The notes under the pieces are model-generated. The model did not search any database. It saw only the letters and a list, made by a program, of their open reading frames with translations, and was not told the DNA's origin. Source: an uncultured Blautia sp. (GTDB lineage: Bacteria > Bacillota > Clostridia > Lachnospirales > Lachnospiraceae). From it: a stretch of 13,669 nt of DNA. The translations under genes were made by a program, and so were the position numbers. Position 1 is the stretch's first letter; each line of letters begins with the position of its first letter. Below, piece by piece: positions 6,685 through 13,664 of the stretch. The stretch is from contig CAMNGN010000039.1 of NCBI GenBank assembly GCA_946538475.1, positions 1 through 13,669 of the forward strand. The letters are read 5' to 3'.

Positions 6685-8268
6685 ATGTTGTCAAAAAGAA
6701 AACTGCTGATTCTGCCGATGATCATGGCATTTTTGCTGATGCTCGTATGTCTTCCGGCAAATACCATCCACGCAGCGTCAAAGATCGAGATCACAAAAAC
6801 ATCACAGACGATGAAAGTGGTTAAACTGTATTGGAAATCGGTCAAAGGGACTTCTTCCTATATTATTACCAGAAAAGCCGCTGATGGAAAAACAGGAAAG
6901 ATAATTCAGAAAAGCGAAAAGAAGTGGAAGACAGGTACCAACGCATTTAACGATACTTATCTGAGCAATACAGATAACGGAAAGACATTCCGTTATCACA
7001 TTTCCGCAGTGGACAAAAAAGGCACTGAGATCGCTTCCTGTACAACCTATATCATGAAAACACCGACCTGTGCGATCACCGATATCAACGTTGCTTCTGA
7101 GGCAAAAGCAACGTTAAAATGGAGGAAATACGATTACATAGAGTCTTACCGTTTTGAGTGGATAGAAGGGACTGACTTTAATTCCGCGAAGAGTATAAAA
7201 ACCAGGACTGTCGATAAGACAAAATCTTCTGTGACCATCACAGGGCTTACACCGGGAAAAACCTATACTTTCCGTGTACGTGGGACCGGAGTAGGGTCGT
7301 ATGAAAGCAAAACGGTTAAATCGACAGGATGGTACGGGAAAAAGAGCGGAGCATTGCCGATCATGAGGACATCTCTGGTCCTTCATTATAACGATGGCTC
7401 TGTTTTCAGAAAATACAGCCTCAAAAAAGGTGAGAGTGTCATTTTGCCGAGTATGAAAAATCCTAAAGGATATACTTTTATCGGCTGGGGTCCCAAAAAA
7501 GGTATGACAGTCAGCGGGGACAGGCCTTATCAGGTACCGTTCCTGGCGTATCAGAAATTGAGCAATATTCAGAAAGAAACGCATTTGTACGCGGTGCTCT
7601 TTGACAGAAGTAAAGAAAAGGATCTCTCGGAAAAACAGATGTTTGCTCCCGATGTGTCAAAGTACAAGAAAGTGATCTTTGTCGGGGATTCCCGCATGGA
7701 GCGGACAGAGCTGCAATTGATCAGGAAATTTCCGGATTATAAAAAGAAGAGGATCGCTTTTGTCAGCAAAGGGGGAGCCGGCATCAGCTGGCTGAAGACT
7801 ACAGGTTATTCCTTATTGCTGGATGAGATAGCAAGAACAGATCAGGAGGATAATCGGCCTATTGCTGTTGTATTTTGTCTGGGCGTAAACGGGATCGAAA
7901 GAAGAGGCCCGGAATCCGAAGGGCATGCTTTTCTGGATTTTTACAGGATAATCGCTCCGGAATTAAAGGAGCAGGGATGCAGGCTGTTTAACATGTCGGT
8001 CAATCCTCTTGTGAGTGGACAGATCTTATCCGTCAGACCGGGAAGTCTCAGAAAAGAATGGCATGTTCGTGTGATCAACGCTATGATGCGCAGTGGTTTA
8101 AGTGATACATACGAATATATCGACACATACAACTGGCTTCTGGAAACAGGGTTCAGTACTAACGCAGGAAAAGCAACGGAATCGGTGGAGGACGACGGAC
8201 TTCATTATTCGTTCAGGACGTACAAAAGAATTATATGGAAAGCGCTGCAGTATCTGGCGACGCATTAA
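6685..8268 (+). CDS. Secreted FN3-FN3-InlB-repeat protein with C-terminal SGNH/GDSL hydrolase domain
   Basis: The start at 6685 follows GGGAGGAG (6668-6675). The 527-residue product has a signal peptide with likely cleavage near IHA-AS (about residue 30). Two fibronectin type III-like domains follow (about 33-125 and 128-212; the second has TITGLTPGKTYTFRVRG). Residues 228-305 resemble an InlB B-repeat (Flg_new) with GYTFIGWG. The C-terminal part (about 328-525) is an SGNH hydrolase: block I FVGDSR with Ser336, block II GGAG (363-366), block III GVN with Asn402, and block V DGLHY with Asp504 and His507. Such enzymes remove or transfer acyl groups, often acetyl groups on polysaccharides or cell-wall glycans; the substrate here is unknown. 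No LPXTG or surface-layer motif is visible. Its codons look more AT-rich than those of the upstream operon (judged by eye). Confidence 0.85.
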   Translation: MLSKRKLLILPMIMAFLLMLVCLPANTIHAASKIEITKTSQTMKVVKLYWKSVKGTSSYIITRKAADGKTGKIIQKSEKKWKTGTNAFNDTYLSNTDNGKTFRYHISAVDKKGTEIASCTTYIMKTPTCAITDINVASEAKATLKWRKYDYIESYRFEWIEGTDFNSAKSIKTRTVDKTKSSVTITGLTPGKTYTFRVRGTGVGSYESKTVKSTGWYGKKSGALPIMRTSLVLHYNDGSVFRKYSLKKGESVILPSMKNPKGYTFIGWGPKKGMTVSGDRPYQVPFLAYQKLSNIQKETHLYAVLFDRSKEKDLSEKQMFAPDVSKYKKVIFVGDSRMERTELQLIRKFPDYKKKRIAFVSKGGAGISWLKTTGYSLLLDEIARTDQEDNRPIAVVFCLGVNGIERRGPESEGHAFLDFYRIIAPELKEQGCRLFNMSVNPLVSGQILSVRPGSLRKEWHVRVINAMMRSGLSDTYEYIDTYNWLLETGFSTNAGKATESVEDDGLHYSFRTYKRIIWKALQYLATH

Positions 8269-8271
8269 AAG

Positions 8272-8310
8272 TGGAGCGGCTCCGAGCGGGCCGCTTCATT
8301 ATAGTTTTTC
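8272..8310 (+). terminator. Rho-independent terminator after the SGNH hydrolase gene
   Basis: TGGAGCGGC (8272-8280) pairs with GCCGCTTCA (8290-8298), giving a 9-bp stem with one G-U pair and a 9-base loop. It is followed by TTATAGTTTTTC. The stem begins four bases after the stop codon, and the T-run is interrupted by ATAG, so efficiency may be moderate. Confidence 0.75.
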
Positions 8311-8330
8311 ATTGCATTGTGAGGATGTAT

Positions 8331-8349
8331 ATAGTATCTTTTATACTAT
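8331..8349. promoter_or_regulatory. Palindrome ahead of the cyclase gene, possibly overlapping a weak promoter
   Basis: ATAGTAT (8331-8337) and ATACTAT (8343-8349) are perfect inverted arms separated by 5 bases. The second arm overlaps a possible -10 (TATACT, 8342-8347). The best partner -35 is TTGTGA at 8317-8322 with a long 19-base spacer. This is the layout expected of an operator over a -10 element, but the sequence is AT-rich and the promoter match is weak. Confidence 0.3.
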
Positions 8350-8404
8350 GTAAGCGAATGTTTCCATGGAATACAAGGAAAGATGTGCAAGAGAGGAGAT
8401 AAAC

Positions 8405-9805
8405 GTGGCAGTTTTATTGAAGCAAATATCCGACAGCGTCATCCACAATATGACAGACGGATTTCTGGTGCTCAGTTATGAGGGCTATATCGTATATGGA
8501 AATCAGGCAGCGTATCAGATACTCGGCTATGGAGAAAACGATTTGACAAAAAGCTCTCTGCCTGCTCTGCTGAGAAGAGATTCTCGCAACGATCTGTTTT
8601 TGCAGTTGACGATCAATGAAGTAAAAAAGAAAAAGAAGGCGGTTACAGAGGTTGTTCCTTATTACAACGGCAAAGAGGAGAAGCATCTTCGCGTGACCGT
8701 GTCGGTCCTGCAGGGGGATCTTCCCGGATTCAGGGGGCTTACCATTGTCATGACCGATCTGAGCGAAATGATCGAGATGCAGGATGCGGTCAGAGCCATG
8801 GAGCACATAGACAGGCTGAACAGGCAGCTTAAGAATTACAACGACCTTCTTTCCCGAACATTCGGCATGTTCCTGTCTGATGAGGTCGTCAAGGAACTTC
8901 TGGAGACACCTGACGGTCTGACTCCCGGCGGCAAAAAGAAGACCATCACGGTTATGATGAGTGACATCCGCGGTTTTACGGCCATGAGTGAGAAGATGGA
9001 CGCGGACGAGCTCATTTCCATGCTGAATCACTATCTGGCAAAAATGACGGATATCATTCAGAAACGAGGCGGGACGATCATCGAATTCCTCGGCGACGGG
9101 ATCCTGACGATTTTTGGGGCCCCTGTCTATTCGGAGACGCACGCGACGGATGCCGTGGCGACCGCGCTTGAGATGGAGGCGGCCATGGATGAGATCAATC
9201 TTTGGAATACGGAGAGGGGTCTCCCGCATCTGGAGATGGGGATCGGTATCGACTCAGGGGAAGTGATCGTCGGGAATATCGGATCCGAGAAAAGAATGAA
9301 ATACGGAGTGGTTGGCAAACATGTGAATATGTGCAGCAGAATAGAGAGCTATACGGTGGGAGGGCAGATCCTCGTTTCTCCTGCGGTAAGAAGCAGGATC
9401 TCTGTGCCTCTTCAAATTGAAAGAGAACTGACTGTGCTGCCAAAAGGCGCGGAAAAAGAGATGGTACTTTCGCATGTCACAGGTCTCGGCGACCCGTACA
9501 ACATTACTGTCAAGACAAAAAGCGATGTGCTCAGAAAACTGAGTCGTCCCCTGCCGGTTTGTTTTTACAGGCTGGATGCAAAACACACGATGGACAAACC
9601 CTGCTACGGCGGCCTCGTTTCTGTAGGGCGCGACAGCGCTCTCCTTCAGACGACCGAACAGCTTGGGCCTCTGGACAATATCCAGATGGAAGCCGGCGGA
9701 AAACTGATGTGCAAAGTTGTCGAAGATATCGGCGATGATACCTGGACTTTACAGTACACTTCTATTCCTTCGGGGTATGAACGGTGGATAGAAGATGCAT
9801 GTTAA
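8405..9805 (+). CDS. PAS-linked class III nucleotide cyclase with a PilZ-like C-terminal domain
   Basis: The product is a cytoplasmic signalling enzyme that makes a 3',5'-cyclic nucleotide. I chose the GTG at 8405 because GAGAGGAG (8391-8398) lies 6 bases before it; an in-frame ATG at 8366 adds 13 residues but has no visible site. In the 466-residue form, residues 8-125 are a PAS domain (MTDGFLVLSYEGYIVYGN), 126-165 a helical linker, and 177-330 the cyclase domain. The metal-binding aspartates are Asp187 (MSDIRGFT) and Asp231 (FLGDGI). Transition-state Asn308 and Arg312 are present (VNMCSR). The base-selecting positions are Glu227 and Gly301 rather than Lys and Asp/Thr, which points to GTP (see findings). 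Residues 375-466 resemble a PilZ barrel, with an RxxxR motif (Arg377, Arg381), but the second PilZ motif is degenerate. There is no membrane segment. Terminators on the left and a convergent gene on the right isolate it. Confidence 0.9.
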   Translation: MAVLLKQISDSVIHNMTDGFLVLSYEGYIVYGNQAAYQILGYGENDLTKSSLPALLRRDSRNDLFLQLTINEVKKKKKAVTEVVPYYNGKEEKHLRVTVSVLQGDLPGFRGLTIVMTDLSEMIEMQDAVRAMEHIDRLNRQLKNYNDLLSRTFGMFLSDEVVKELLETPDGLTPGGKKKTITVMMSDIRGFTAMSEKMDADELISMLNHYLAKMTDIIQKRGGTIIEFLGDGILTIFGAPVYSETHATDAVATALEMEAAMDEINLWNTERGLPHLEMGIGIDSGEVIVGNIGSEKRMKYGVVGKHVNMCSRIESYTVGGQILVSPAVRSRISVPLQIERELTVLPKGAEKEMVLSHVTGLGDPYNITVKTKSDVLRKLSRPLPVCFYRLDAKHTMDKPCYGGLVSVGRDSALLQTTEQLGPLDNIQMEAGGKLMCKVVEDIGDDTWTLQYTSIPSGYERWIEDAC

Positions 9806-9819
9806 CAATCTGTTCATGG

Positions 9820-9855
9820 TGTCAGGTGTGGTTCGGGTTCAAACCACACCTGACA
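9820..9855. repeat. Perfect 14-bp inverted repeat between convergent genes
   Basis: TGTCAGGTGTGGTT (9820-9833) and AACCACACCTGACA (9842-9855) are perfect complements with an 8-base loop. It sits between the ends of the cyclase gene and the alpha-galactosidase gene. Neither strand has a T-run after the stem, so it is not a classic terminator, although it may still stop or protect both transcripts. Part of it (ATGGTGTCAGGT from 9816) recurs inverted at the right end of the window. The remaining 60 bases to the galactosidase stop hold nothing else that I can name. Confidence 0.75.
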
Positions 9856-9913
9856 GTCCGCAGAGCCGGATATTGATCGGCAGCAAACAGCGCAGCGTAT
9901 TTCCGGTTATCTT

Positions 9914-12121
9914 TTACTTCACAGTACCCTGTACCACAGTCAGATGGAGCTGCGCGCAAGGGTAATCGCCCTCAGGGATATCAAAGCTGTAACCGCCGTA
10001 CATCAGCGCGGCGCCGGTGGTGCACAGTCCGGTCTCCTCGATCATATAGACAGCGTCTTCTCGAAGACCTTTCAGTTTTATGTGCGGGAATGGCGTCTTT
10101 GCGGCTACATTGACGGAAACCAGATTTACAAGTGCTTCATCTCTTTCTTTTGAGACAAATGCCCAGCAGACAGTCTCGATACCGCTGCTGTTTTCTTTGA
10201 GCCGATAATATGTGCCTTCCCGGATCAGATGCTCATACTTCTTATATGTCTCGATCTGAGCGCGGATCTCATCTTTTTCCTCATCGCTCAGAGACGCCGG
10301 GTTAAGCTCATATCCGAGTATGCCGGATGAAGCTACGATACCCCTGGTGAAGAGCGGGGTGGTTCTCCCTGTCTGGTGGTTTGGTGAAGCCGAGACGTGA
10401 GAACCCATGGTGCATGCCGGATACCCATAGGAGGTTCCCTCCTGAATAAACAGCCTTGCAATGGGATCCGTATTGTCCGAGCACCAGATCTGAGGTGTAT
10501 AAAAGAGCATGCCGGCGTCAAAGCGGCCGCCGCCCCCCGCGCAGCCTTCGATCAGAACATCGGGATATGCCTCGCGTATCCGGGCCAGGAGGGAATAAAC
10601 TCCCAATACGAAGCGATGCATGACTTCGCCCTGCCTCTCGGGCGGGAGCAGGTGCGAATAGATATTGGCCGGGCTCCGGTTAAAGTCCCATTTCAGGTAC
10701 TCTATACGGCTTTCTTTCAGCAAGGTACTGATACAGGAGAAGAGGTACTCCCTGACGTCCGCTCTGGACATATCCAGAACAAGCTGATTACGTGCAACGT
10801 TCGGCTTCCTTCCGGGGTCAGAAAGCACCCAGTCCGGGTGCATCCGGTACAGATCGGAGTTCTCGTTTACCATTTCCGGTTCGATCCACAGCCCAAATTG
10901 GAGCCCGAGATCGTGGATCTTGTCAGAAAGCGCAGTCAGGCCGCCCTTGAGCTTTTTCTCATTGACTGTCCAATCACCCAGCCCTGCGTTGTCGCTGTCC
11001 CGGGAGCCGAACCACCCGTCATCCAGAACCAGCATCTCTGCCCCAAGGTCCTTGGCCTGAACGGCCAGTTCATAGATCGTTTTTTCGTTGAATCGGAAAT
11101 AAGATGCCTCCCAGCTGTTGAGCAGCACAGGTCTTCTCTTTTTCCTGAACATCGGATCGCACACATTTTCGCGTATGATCCTGTGATAATTTGCACTCAG
11201 GCCGTTAAGACCTTCAGAGGAACAGGAGAGAATAGCTTCCGGTGTCCAAAAAATATCTCCGGGATTCAATATCCACGAAAATCCTTCATCCTGTATGCCT
11301 GCGACAAGTCTTACATTGCCGGTCTGATCTTTCTCGATCTCTTCTTTGTGGCTGCCGGAGTACATGAGCATGACACCCCGGCTGTCGCCGGAATCCTCGG
11401 TCGTTTCCGTGCTGCACAGGATCACAAAAGGATTGTTGTGGTGGGAACTCATTCCTCTTTTCGAGCTCACGGTAACAATGTTCTGCCCCAGTCTTTGGCG
11501 GAAAGGCTGTCTTTCCATGCAATGCCGGCCGTTGAAGCTGATCAGATCATCGGCGCCATAAGGAATATCCAGGCACACTGAAGCGGCTTTCCGAAGAGAG
11601 ACGATCTCCTCAGACTCATTGCGAATACAGGCTGCCCGAGTAATGATGTCTTTTTCCTCAAAGATACCGTACATCAGGTCAACAGCAATTCCTGTCACGT
11701 TGTCTTTCAGCGTGATCTTCAGAGTTTCGACATTCTCGCCTTCGCCCCGAACATAGGGCAGCCCTTCCAATTTATACTTACCTTCCCCGATCTCAAAAGA
11801 AGCATAACGAAGGTCTGTGCTCCGGCTCCCGTTTTCTGCGCAGCAGCGAAGAGCAGACACGCGGTAATCCCCGACACCGAAGGTTGGATATTCCTGAGGC
11901 ATGGTATCAAAAGAGCACGCTCTGTCATCCTGAAATTCATAAGGATTTCCCGAGAATCCCCGATCGGTCGTCCGATACAGATAATCCATGTCTGTATCTC
12001 CGACTCGTTTCCCATAGTATACATGTCGCAGGCATCCTGTTTTGTCGATCTTTATCTGATAGGTGGTTTTGCGTGTTTCCAGTACAAATCTTTGTTCGCT
12101 TTCTATAAAACGTATGCTCAT
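9914..12121 (-). CDS. Alpha-galactosidase, GH36 family (AgaB/RafA type)
   Basis: The product hydrolyses terminal alpha-galactosyl residues from melibiose, raffinose, stachyose or galactomannan fragments. It has no signal peptide, so it acts on imported sugars. The start ATG at 12121 (minus strand) follows GAGGAAG. The 735-residue length is usual for bacterial GH36 tetrameric enzymes. Residues 1-320 are the N-terminal beta-sandwich, about 325-630 the (beta/alpha)8 barrel, and the rest a C-terminal beta domain. Barrel motifs include NSWEASYF, LDDGWFG (366-372), GLWIEPEMV and YLKWDFN with nucleophile Asp479. WCSDNTD carries the acid/base Asp549. These positions agree with the catalytic pair I recall for Geobacillus AgaB (Asp478/Asp548). 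It is transcribed alone from its own promoter, opposite to its neighbours. No dedicated alpha-galactoside transporter is visible, though the upstream CUT1 system could contribute. Confidence 0.96.
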   Translation of the reverse strand: MSIRFIESEQRFVLETRKTTYQIKIDKTGCLRHVYYGKRVGDTDMDYLYRTTDRGFSGNPYEFQDDRACSFDTMPQEYPTFGVGDYRVSALRCCAENGSRSTDLRYASFEIGEGKYKLEGLPYVRGEGENVETLKITLKDNVTGIAVDLMYGIFEEKDIITRAACIRNESEEIVSLRKAASVCLDIPYGADDLISFNGRHCMERQPFRQRLGQNIVTVSSKRGMSSHHNNPFVILCSTETTEDSGDSRGVMLMYSGSHKEEIEKDQTGNVRLVAGIQDEGFSWILNPGDIFWTPEAILSCSSEGLNGLSANYHRIIRENVCDPMFRKKRRPVLLNSWEASYFRFNEKTIYELAVQAKDLGAEMLVLDDGWFGSRDSDNAGLGDWTVNEKKLKGGLTALSDKIHDLGLQFGLWIEPEMVNENSDLYRMHPDWVLSDPGRKPNVARNQLVLDMSRADVREYLFSCISTLLKESRIEYLKWDFNRSPANIYSHLLPPERQGEVMHRFVLGVYSLLARIREAYPDVLIEGCAGGGGRFDAGMLFYTPQIWCSDNTDPIARLFIQEGTSYGYPACTMGSHVSASPNHQTGRTTPLFTRGIVASSGILGYELNPASLSDEEKDEIRAQIETYKKYEHLIREGTYYRLKENSSGIETVCWAFVSKERDEALVNLVSVNVAAKTPFPHIKLKGLREDAVYMIEETGLCTTGAALMYGGYSFDIPEGDYPCAQLHLTVVQGTVK

Positions 12122-12175
12122 AAATCTTCCTCACTATTTTTTTTTGCGGATATTTGTCCGGATCAGTTCTTCTAT

Positions 12176-12204
12176 AGTGTACGGCGGGGCGTCGTGATTG
12201 TCAA
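12176..12204 (-). promoter_or_regulatory. Sigma-A type promoter for the alpha-galactosidase gene
   Basis: On the minus strand, a perfect TTGACA (plus-strand positions 12199-12204) is followed after 17 bases by TACACT (12176-12181). This gives a leader of roughly 45-50 bases before the start codon. The leader contains a run of nine or more A residues just ahead of the ribosome binding site. No CcpA-type cre site is obvious over the promoter. Confidence 0.8.
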
Positions 12205-12249
12205 TTTACCGGTGTTACTATTTACAGTCCATAGACTGCGAAAAGTAAC

Positions 12250-12291
12250 GGATTCGTCCATGCAAATCACCTTTGGCGATGGGACGAATCC
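12250..12291. other. Stem-loop with 10-bp perfect arms in the divergent intergenic region
   Basis: GGATTCGTCC (12250-12259) and GGACGAATCC (12282-12291) are perfect inverted arms around a 22-base loop. The loop contains a second stem: ATCACC (12266-12271) and GGCGAT (12275-12280) around TTT. In a minus-strand RNA the one mismatch becomes a G-U pair, so the structure is best as minus-strand RNA. It lies upstream of the -35 of the minus-strand promoter and of the plus-strand promoter, so neither predicted transcript includes it. It does not match a riboswitch class that I recognise. It could be a large operator or part of a small RNA. Confidence 0.55.
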
Positions 12292-12312
12292 CTGCATGCT
12301 TTACTGTTATAG

Positions 12313-12390
12313 GCCGCAATCTCGCAGCAAGTGCGCAATTCGGCTGTGAATGGTAACTTAACGGCATCATTTATGGCTTGAATATGATGC
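12313..12390. other. Two further short stem-loops upstream of the ComEC-like gene
   Basis: The first is a bulged hairpin: GCCG (12313-12316) with CGGC (12341-12344), and CGCA (12323-12326) with TGCG (12332-12335). The second is GCATCAT (12364-12370) with ATGATGC (12384-12390), a perfect 7-bp stem with a 13-base loop that ends where a -35 box would be. Each is short enough to arise by chance. Together with the 12250 stem they fill the space between two divergent promoters. I see no ORF of plausible coding character here. Confidence 0.3.
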
Positions 12391-12405
12391 ATTTTGCCAT
12401 TTATA

Positions 12406-12414
12406 TGCTATAAT
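12406..12414 (+). promoter_or_regulatory. Extended -10 promoter for the ComEC-like gene
   Basis: TGCTATAAT is a perfect extended -10 (TG at 12406-12407, TATAAT at 12409-12414). No good -35 exists at the usual distance; the extended -10 may compensate, or an activator may bind at the palindrome ending at 12390. The leader to the start codon is about 70 bases and contains AAAGGAG at 12474-12480. Confidence 0.65.
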
Positions 12415-12491
12415 GAACTTTACTGATAATGCTTATCTTTGTATGTACAGCTTTGCTGTTGAACTTTTAAATTAAAGGAGTATAAATTGAG

Positions 12492-13625
12492 ATGAAAAAG
12501 AGAAAACTGCGTATAGGAACAGTGTTGATCCTGGTATTCAGCATCCTCGTCTCTCTGGGTGCCTGTTTAGCTGTCTGCGGGGAGGAATATAACTCTTCCG
12601 ATCCATATCTTGGAATCGAAGTTCTGGATGTAGGACAGGGTCTTTCTGTGGTGATCACCACTGAGGCGGGCACCGCGCTTTACGATGGAGGTCCCAGAAC
12701 ATCATCTTCGAAAGTGGTCTCGTATCTGCAAAACACAGGCGTACAAAAGCTCGACTATGTGATCGCTTCGCACTATGACGAGGATCATCTTAACGGCCTG
12801 ATCGGCGCGATACATGCACTCGACGTAGGAACAGTGATCGCGCCAAATTATACAACAGACACAAATGTCTACACTTCCTTCATGCGGGCTGTGGAGGAAA
12901 AAGGCCTGACAGTCACCTACGCCGAGGCCGGAGCGTCCTATACCCTGGGTTCGGCCGTCATTCAGATCATGATGCCGCTTATGCCGACGTATCAGGACGA
13001 AAACGATTATTCCGTTGTGGTTAAGGTGACTTCTGCGGGAAAATCCATCCTGATCACGGGCGATTGTACGACACTCGGTGAAGGAGATATGCTTCTCGCG
13101 CAGGAAGATATAGACAGTGATATCCTCGTGCTGGGGCATCATGGCAGCGCATCATCCACCTCACAGGTCTTTCTGGATGCGGTATCTCCCGCTATGGCCG
13201 TTGTGAGCTGCGGGTATGATAACACATACGGTCATCCCGATCAGAGCGTGATGGACAGGCTGGCTGCTGCAGGAATACTTCTGTACAGGACGGATATGCA
13301 GGGGGATCTGCATTTTTATACACAGAACGGAAGCGAATGGAGCAGCAATGTTCCTCCTTCGACAGACTACAGCGGAAGAACCGTTCCCATTACAGAGGCG
13401 CCTGTCGAGCAGAGGACAGTGTATGAAGATCCGGTGGTGGAGGCTCCGGTGGCAGATACTCCGGCAGGCATGGCATATGTGCTGAACTGGAACACGATGA
13501 AGTTTCATTATCCTGACTGCAGCAGCGTCGCAGACATTTATCCCGCCAACCGTGAAGATGTGTATATGGAGAGAGAAAGCATCCTCTCAATGGGATTCGC
13601 GCCGTGTAAGAGGTGTAATCCGTGA
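12492..13625 (+). CDS. Secreted ComEC/Rec2-like metallo-beta-lactamase-fold protein with C-terminal Ada-like cysteine motif
   Basis: The start at 12492 follows AAAGGAG, with a rather long spacing of 11 bases. The 377-residue product has a basic N-terminus and a hydrophobic signal segment. LGAC at 22-25 could be a lipobox, so it may be a lipoprotein. Residues 40-285 are a metallo-beta-lactamase fold of the ComEC C-terminal type, shown by EVLDVGQGLS, SHYDEDH (His94, Asp96, Asp98, His99), TGD (Asp191) and GHHGS (His216, His217). A Pro/Val/Glu-rich linker follows (about 297-326). The last 50 residues contain FHYPDCSSV and PCKRCNP with Cys343, Cys372 and Cys375, an Ada-like zinc-binding pattern often found fused to this fold. 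In ComEC the related domain is thought to degrade the non-transported DNA strand. This protein lacks the membrane channel, so a nuclease role at the cell surface is inference. Only 44 bases follow it in the window, with no complete terminator. Confidence 0.88.
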   Translation: MKKRKLRIGTVLILVFSILVSLGACLAVCGEEYNSSDPYLGIEVLDVGQGLSVVITTEAGTALYDGGPRTSSSKVVSYLQNTGVQKLDYVIASHYDEDHLNGLIGAIHALDVGTVIAPNYTTDTNVYTSFMRAVEEKGLTVTYAEAGASYTLGSAVIQIMMPLMPTYQDENDYSVVVKVTSAGKSILITGDCTTLGEGDMLLAQEDIDSDILVLGHHGSASSTSQVFLDAVSPAMAVVSCGYDNTYGHPDQSVMDRLAAAGILLYRTDMQGDLHFYTQNGSEWSSNVPPSTDYSGRTVPITEAPVEQRTVYEDPVVEAPVADTPAGMAYVLNWNTMKFHYPDCSSVADIYPANREDVYMERESILSMGFAPCKRCNP

Positions 13626-13650
13626 GATATATGTTCATAAAAAATTCACG

Positions 13651-13664
13651 GTACCTGACACCAT
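13651..13664. repeat. Right-edge copy of the GGTGTCAGGT-containing short repeat
   Basis: ACCTGACACCAT (13653-13664) is the exact complement of ATGGTGTCAGGT at 9816-9827. It follows an A-rich stretch and sits just after the ComEC-like gene, again in an intergenic position. It may be one arm of a longer inverted repeat cut by the window edge. A single 12-base match in a window of this size is not significant alone. Confidence 0.3.

Noticed and set aside
8102..8353. An 83-codon plus-strand frame overlapping the end of the SGNH gene
   Set aside because: It runs through the SGNH gene in another frame and across a terminator, with no ribosome binding site.
8366..8404. ATG at 8366 as the cyclase start
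   Set aside because: It has no ribosome binding site, whereas the GTG at 8405 has GAGAGGAG at good spacing. The extra 13 residues precede the PAS domain and add nothing recognisable.
9834..9850. GGTTCAAACC-like sequence that mimics a tRNA T-arm
   Set aside because: It is the loop and inner arm of the perfect inverted repeat. No D-arm, anticodon arm or acceptor stem can be drawn around it.
10397..11581. A 394-codon plus-strand frame inside the alpha-galactosidase gene
   Set aside because: It is a shadow of the GH36 coding frame, which contains all the catalytic motifs. The shadow product resembles no family.
12259..12298. CATGCA (12259-12264) and TGCATG (12293-12298) pairing to form a pseudoknot with the 10-bp stem
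   Set aside because: Only about one base would be left to span a 10-bp stem, which is sterically implausible. The match is short and self-complementary, so chance is a sufficient explanation.
12205..12491. Riboswitch or T-box leader ahead of the ComEC-like gene
   Set aside because: I found no T-box consensus and none of the conserved cores of cobalamin, SAM, glycine, THF, fluoride, guanidine or cyclic di-GMP riboswitches. The stem-loops also lie upstream of the predicted transcription start.
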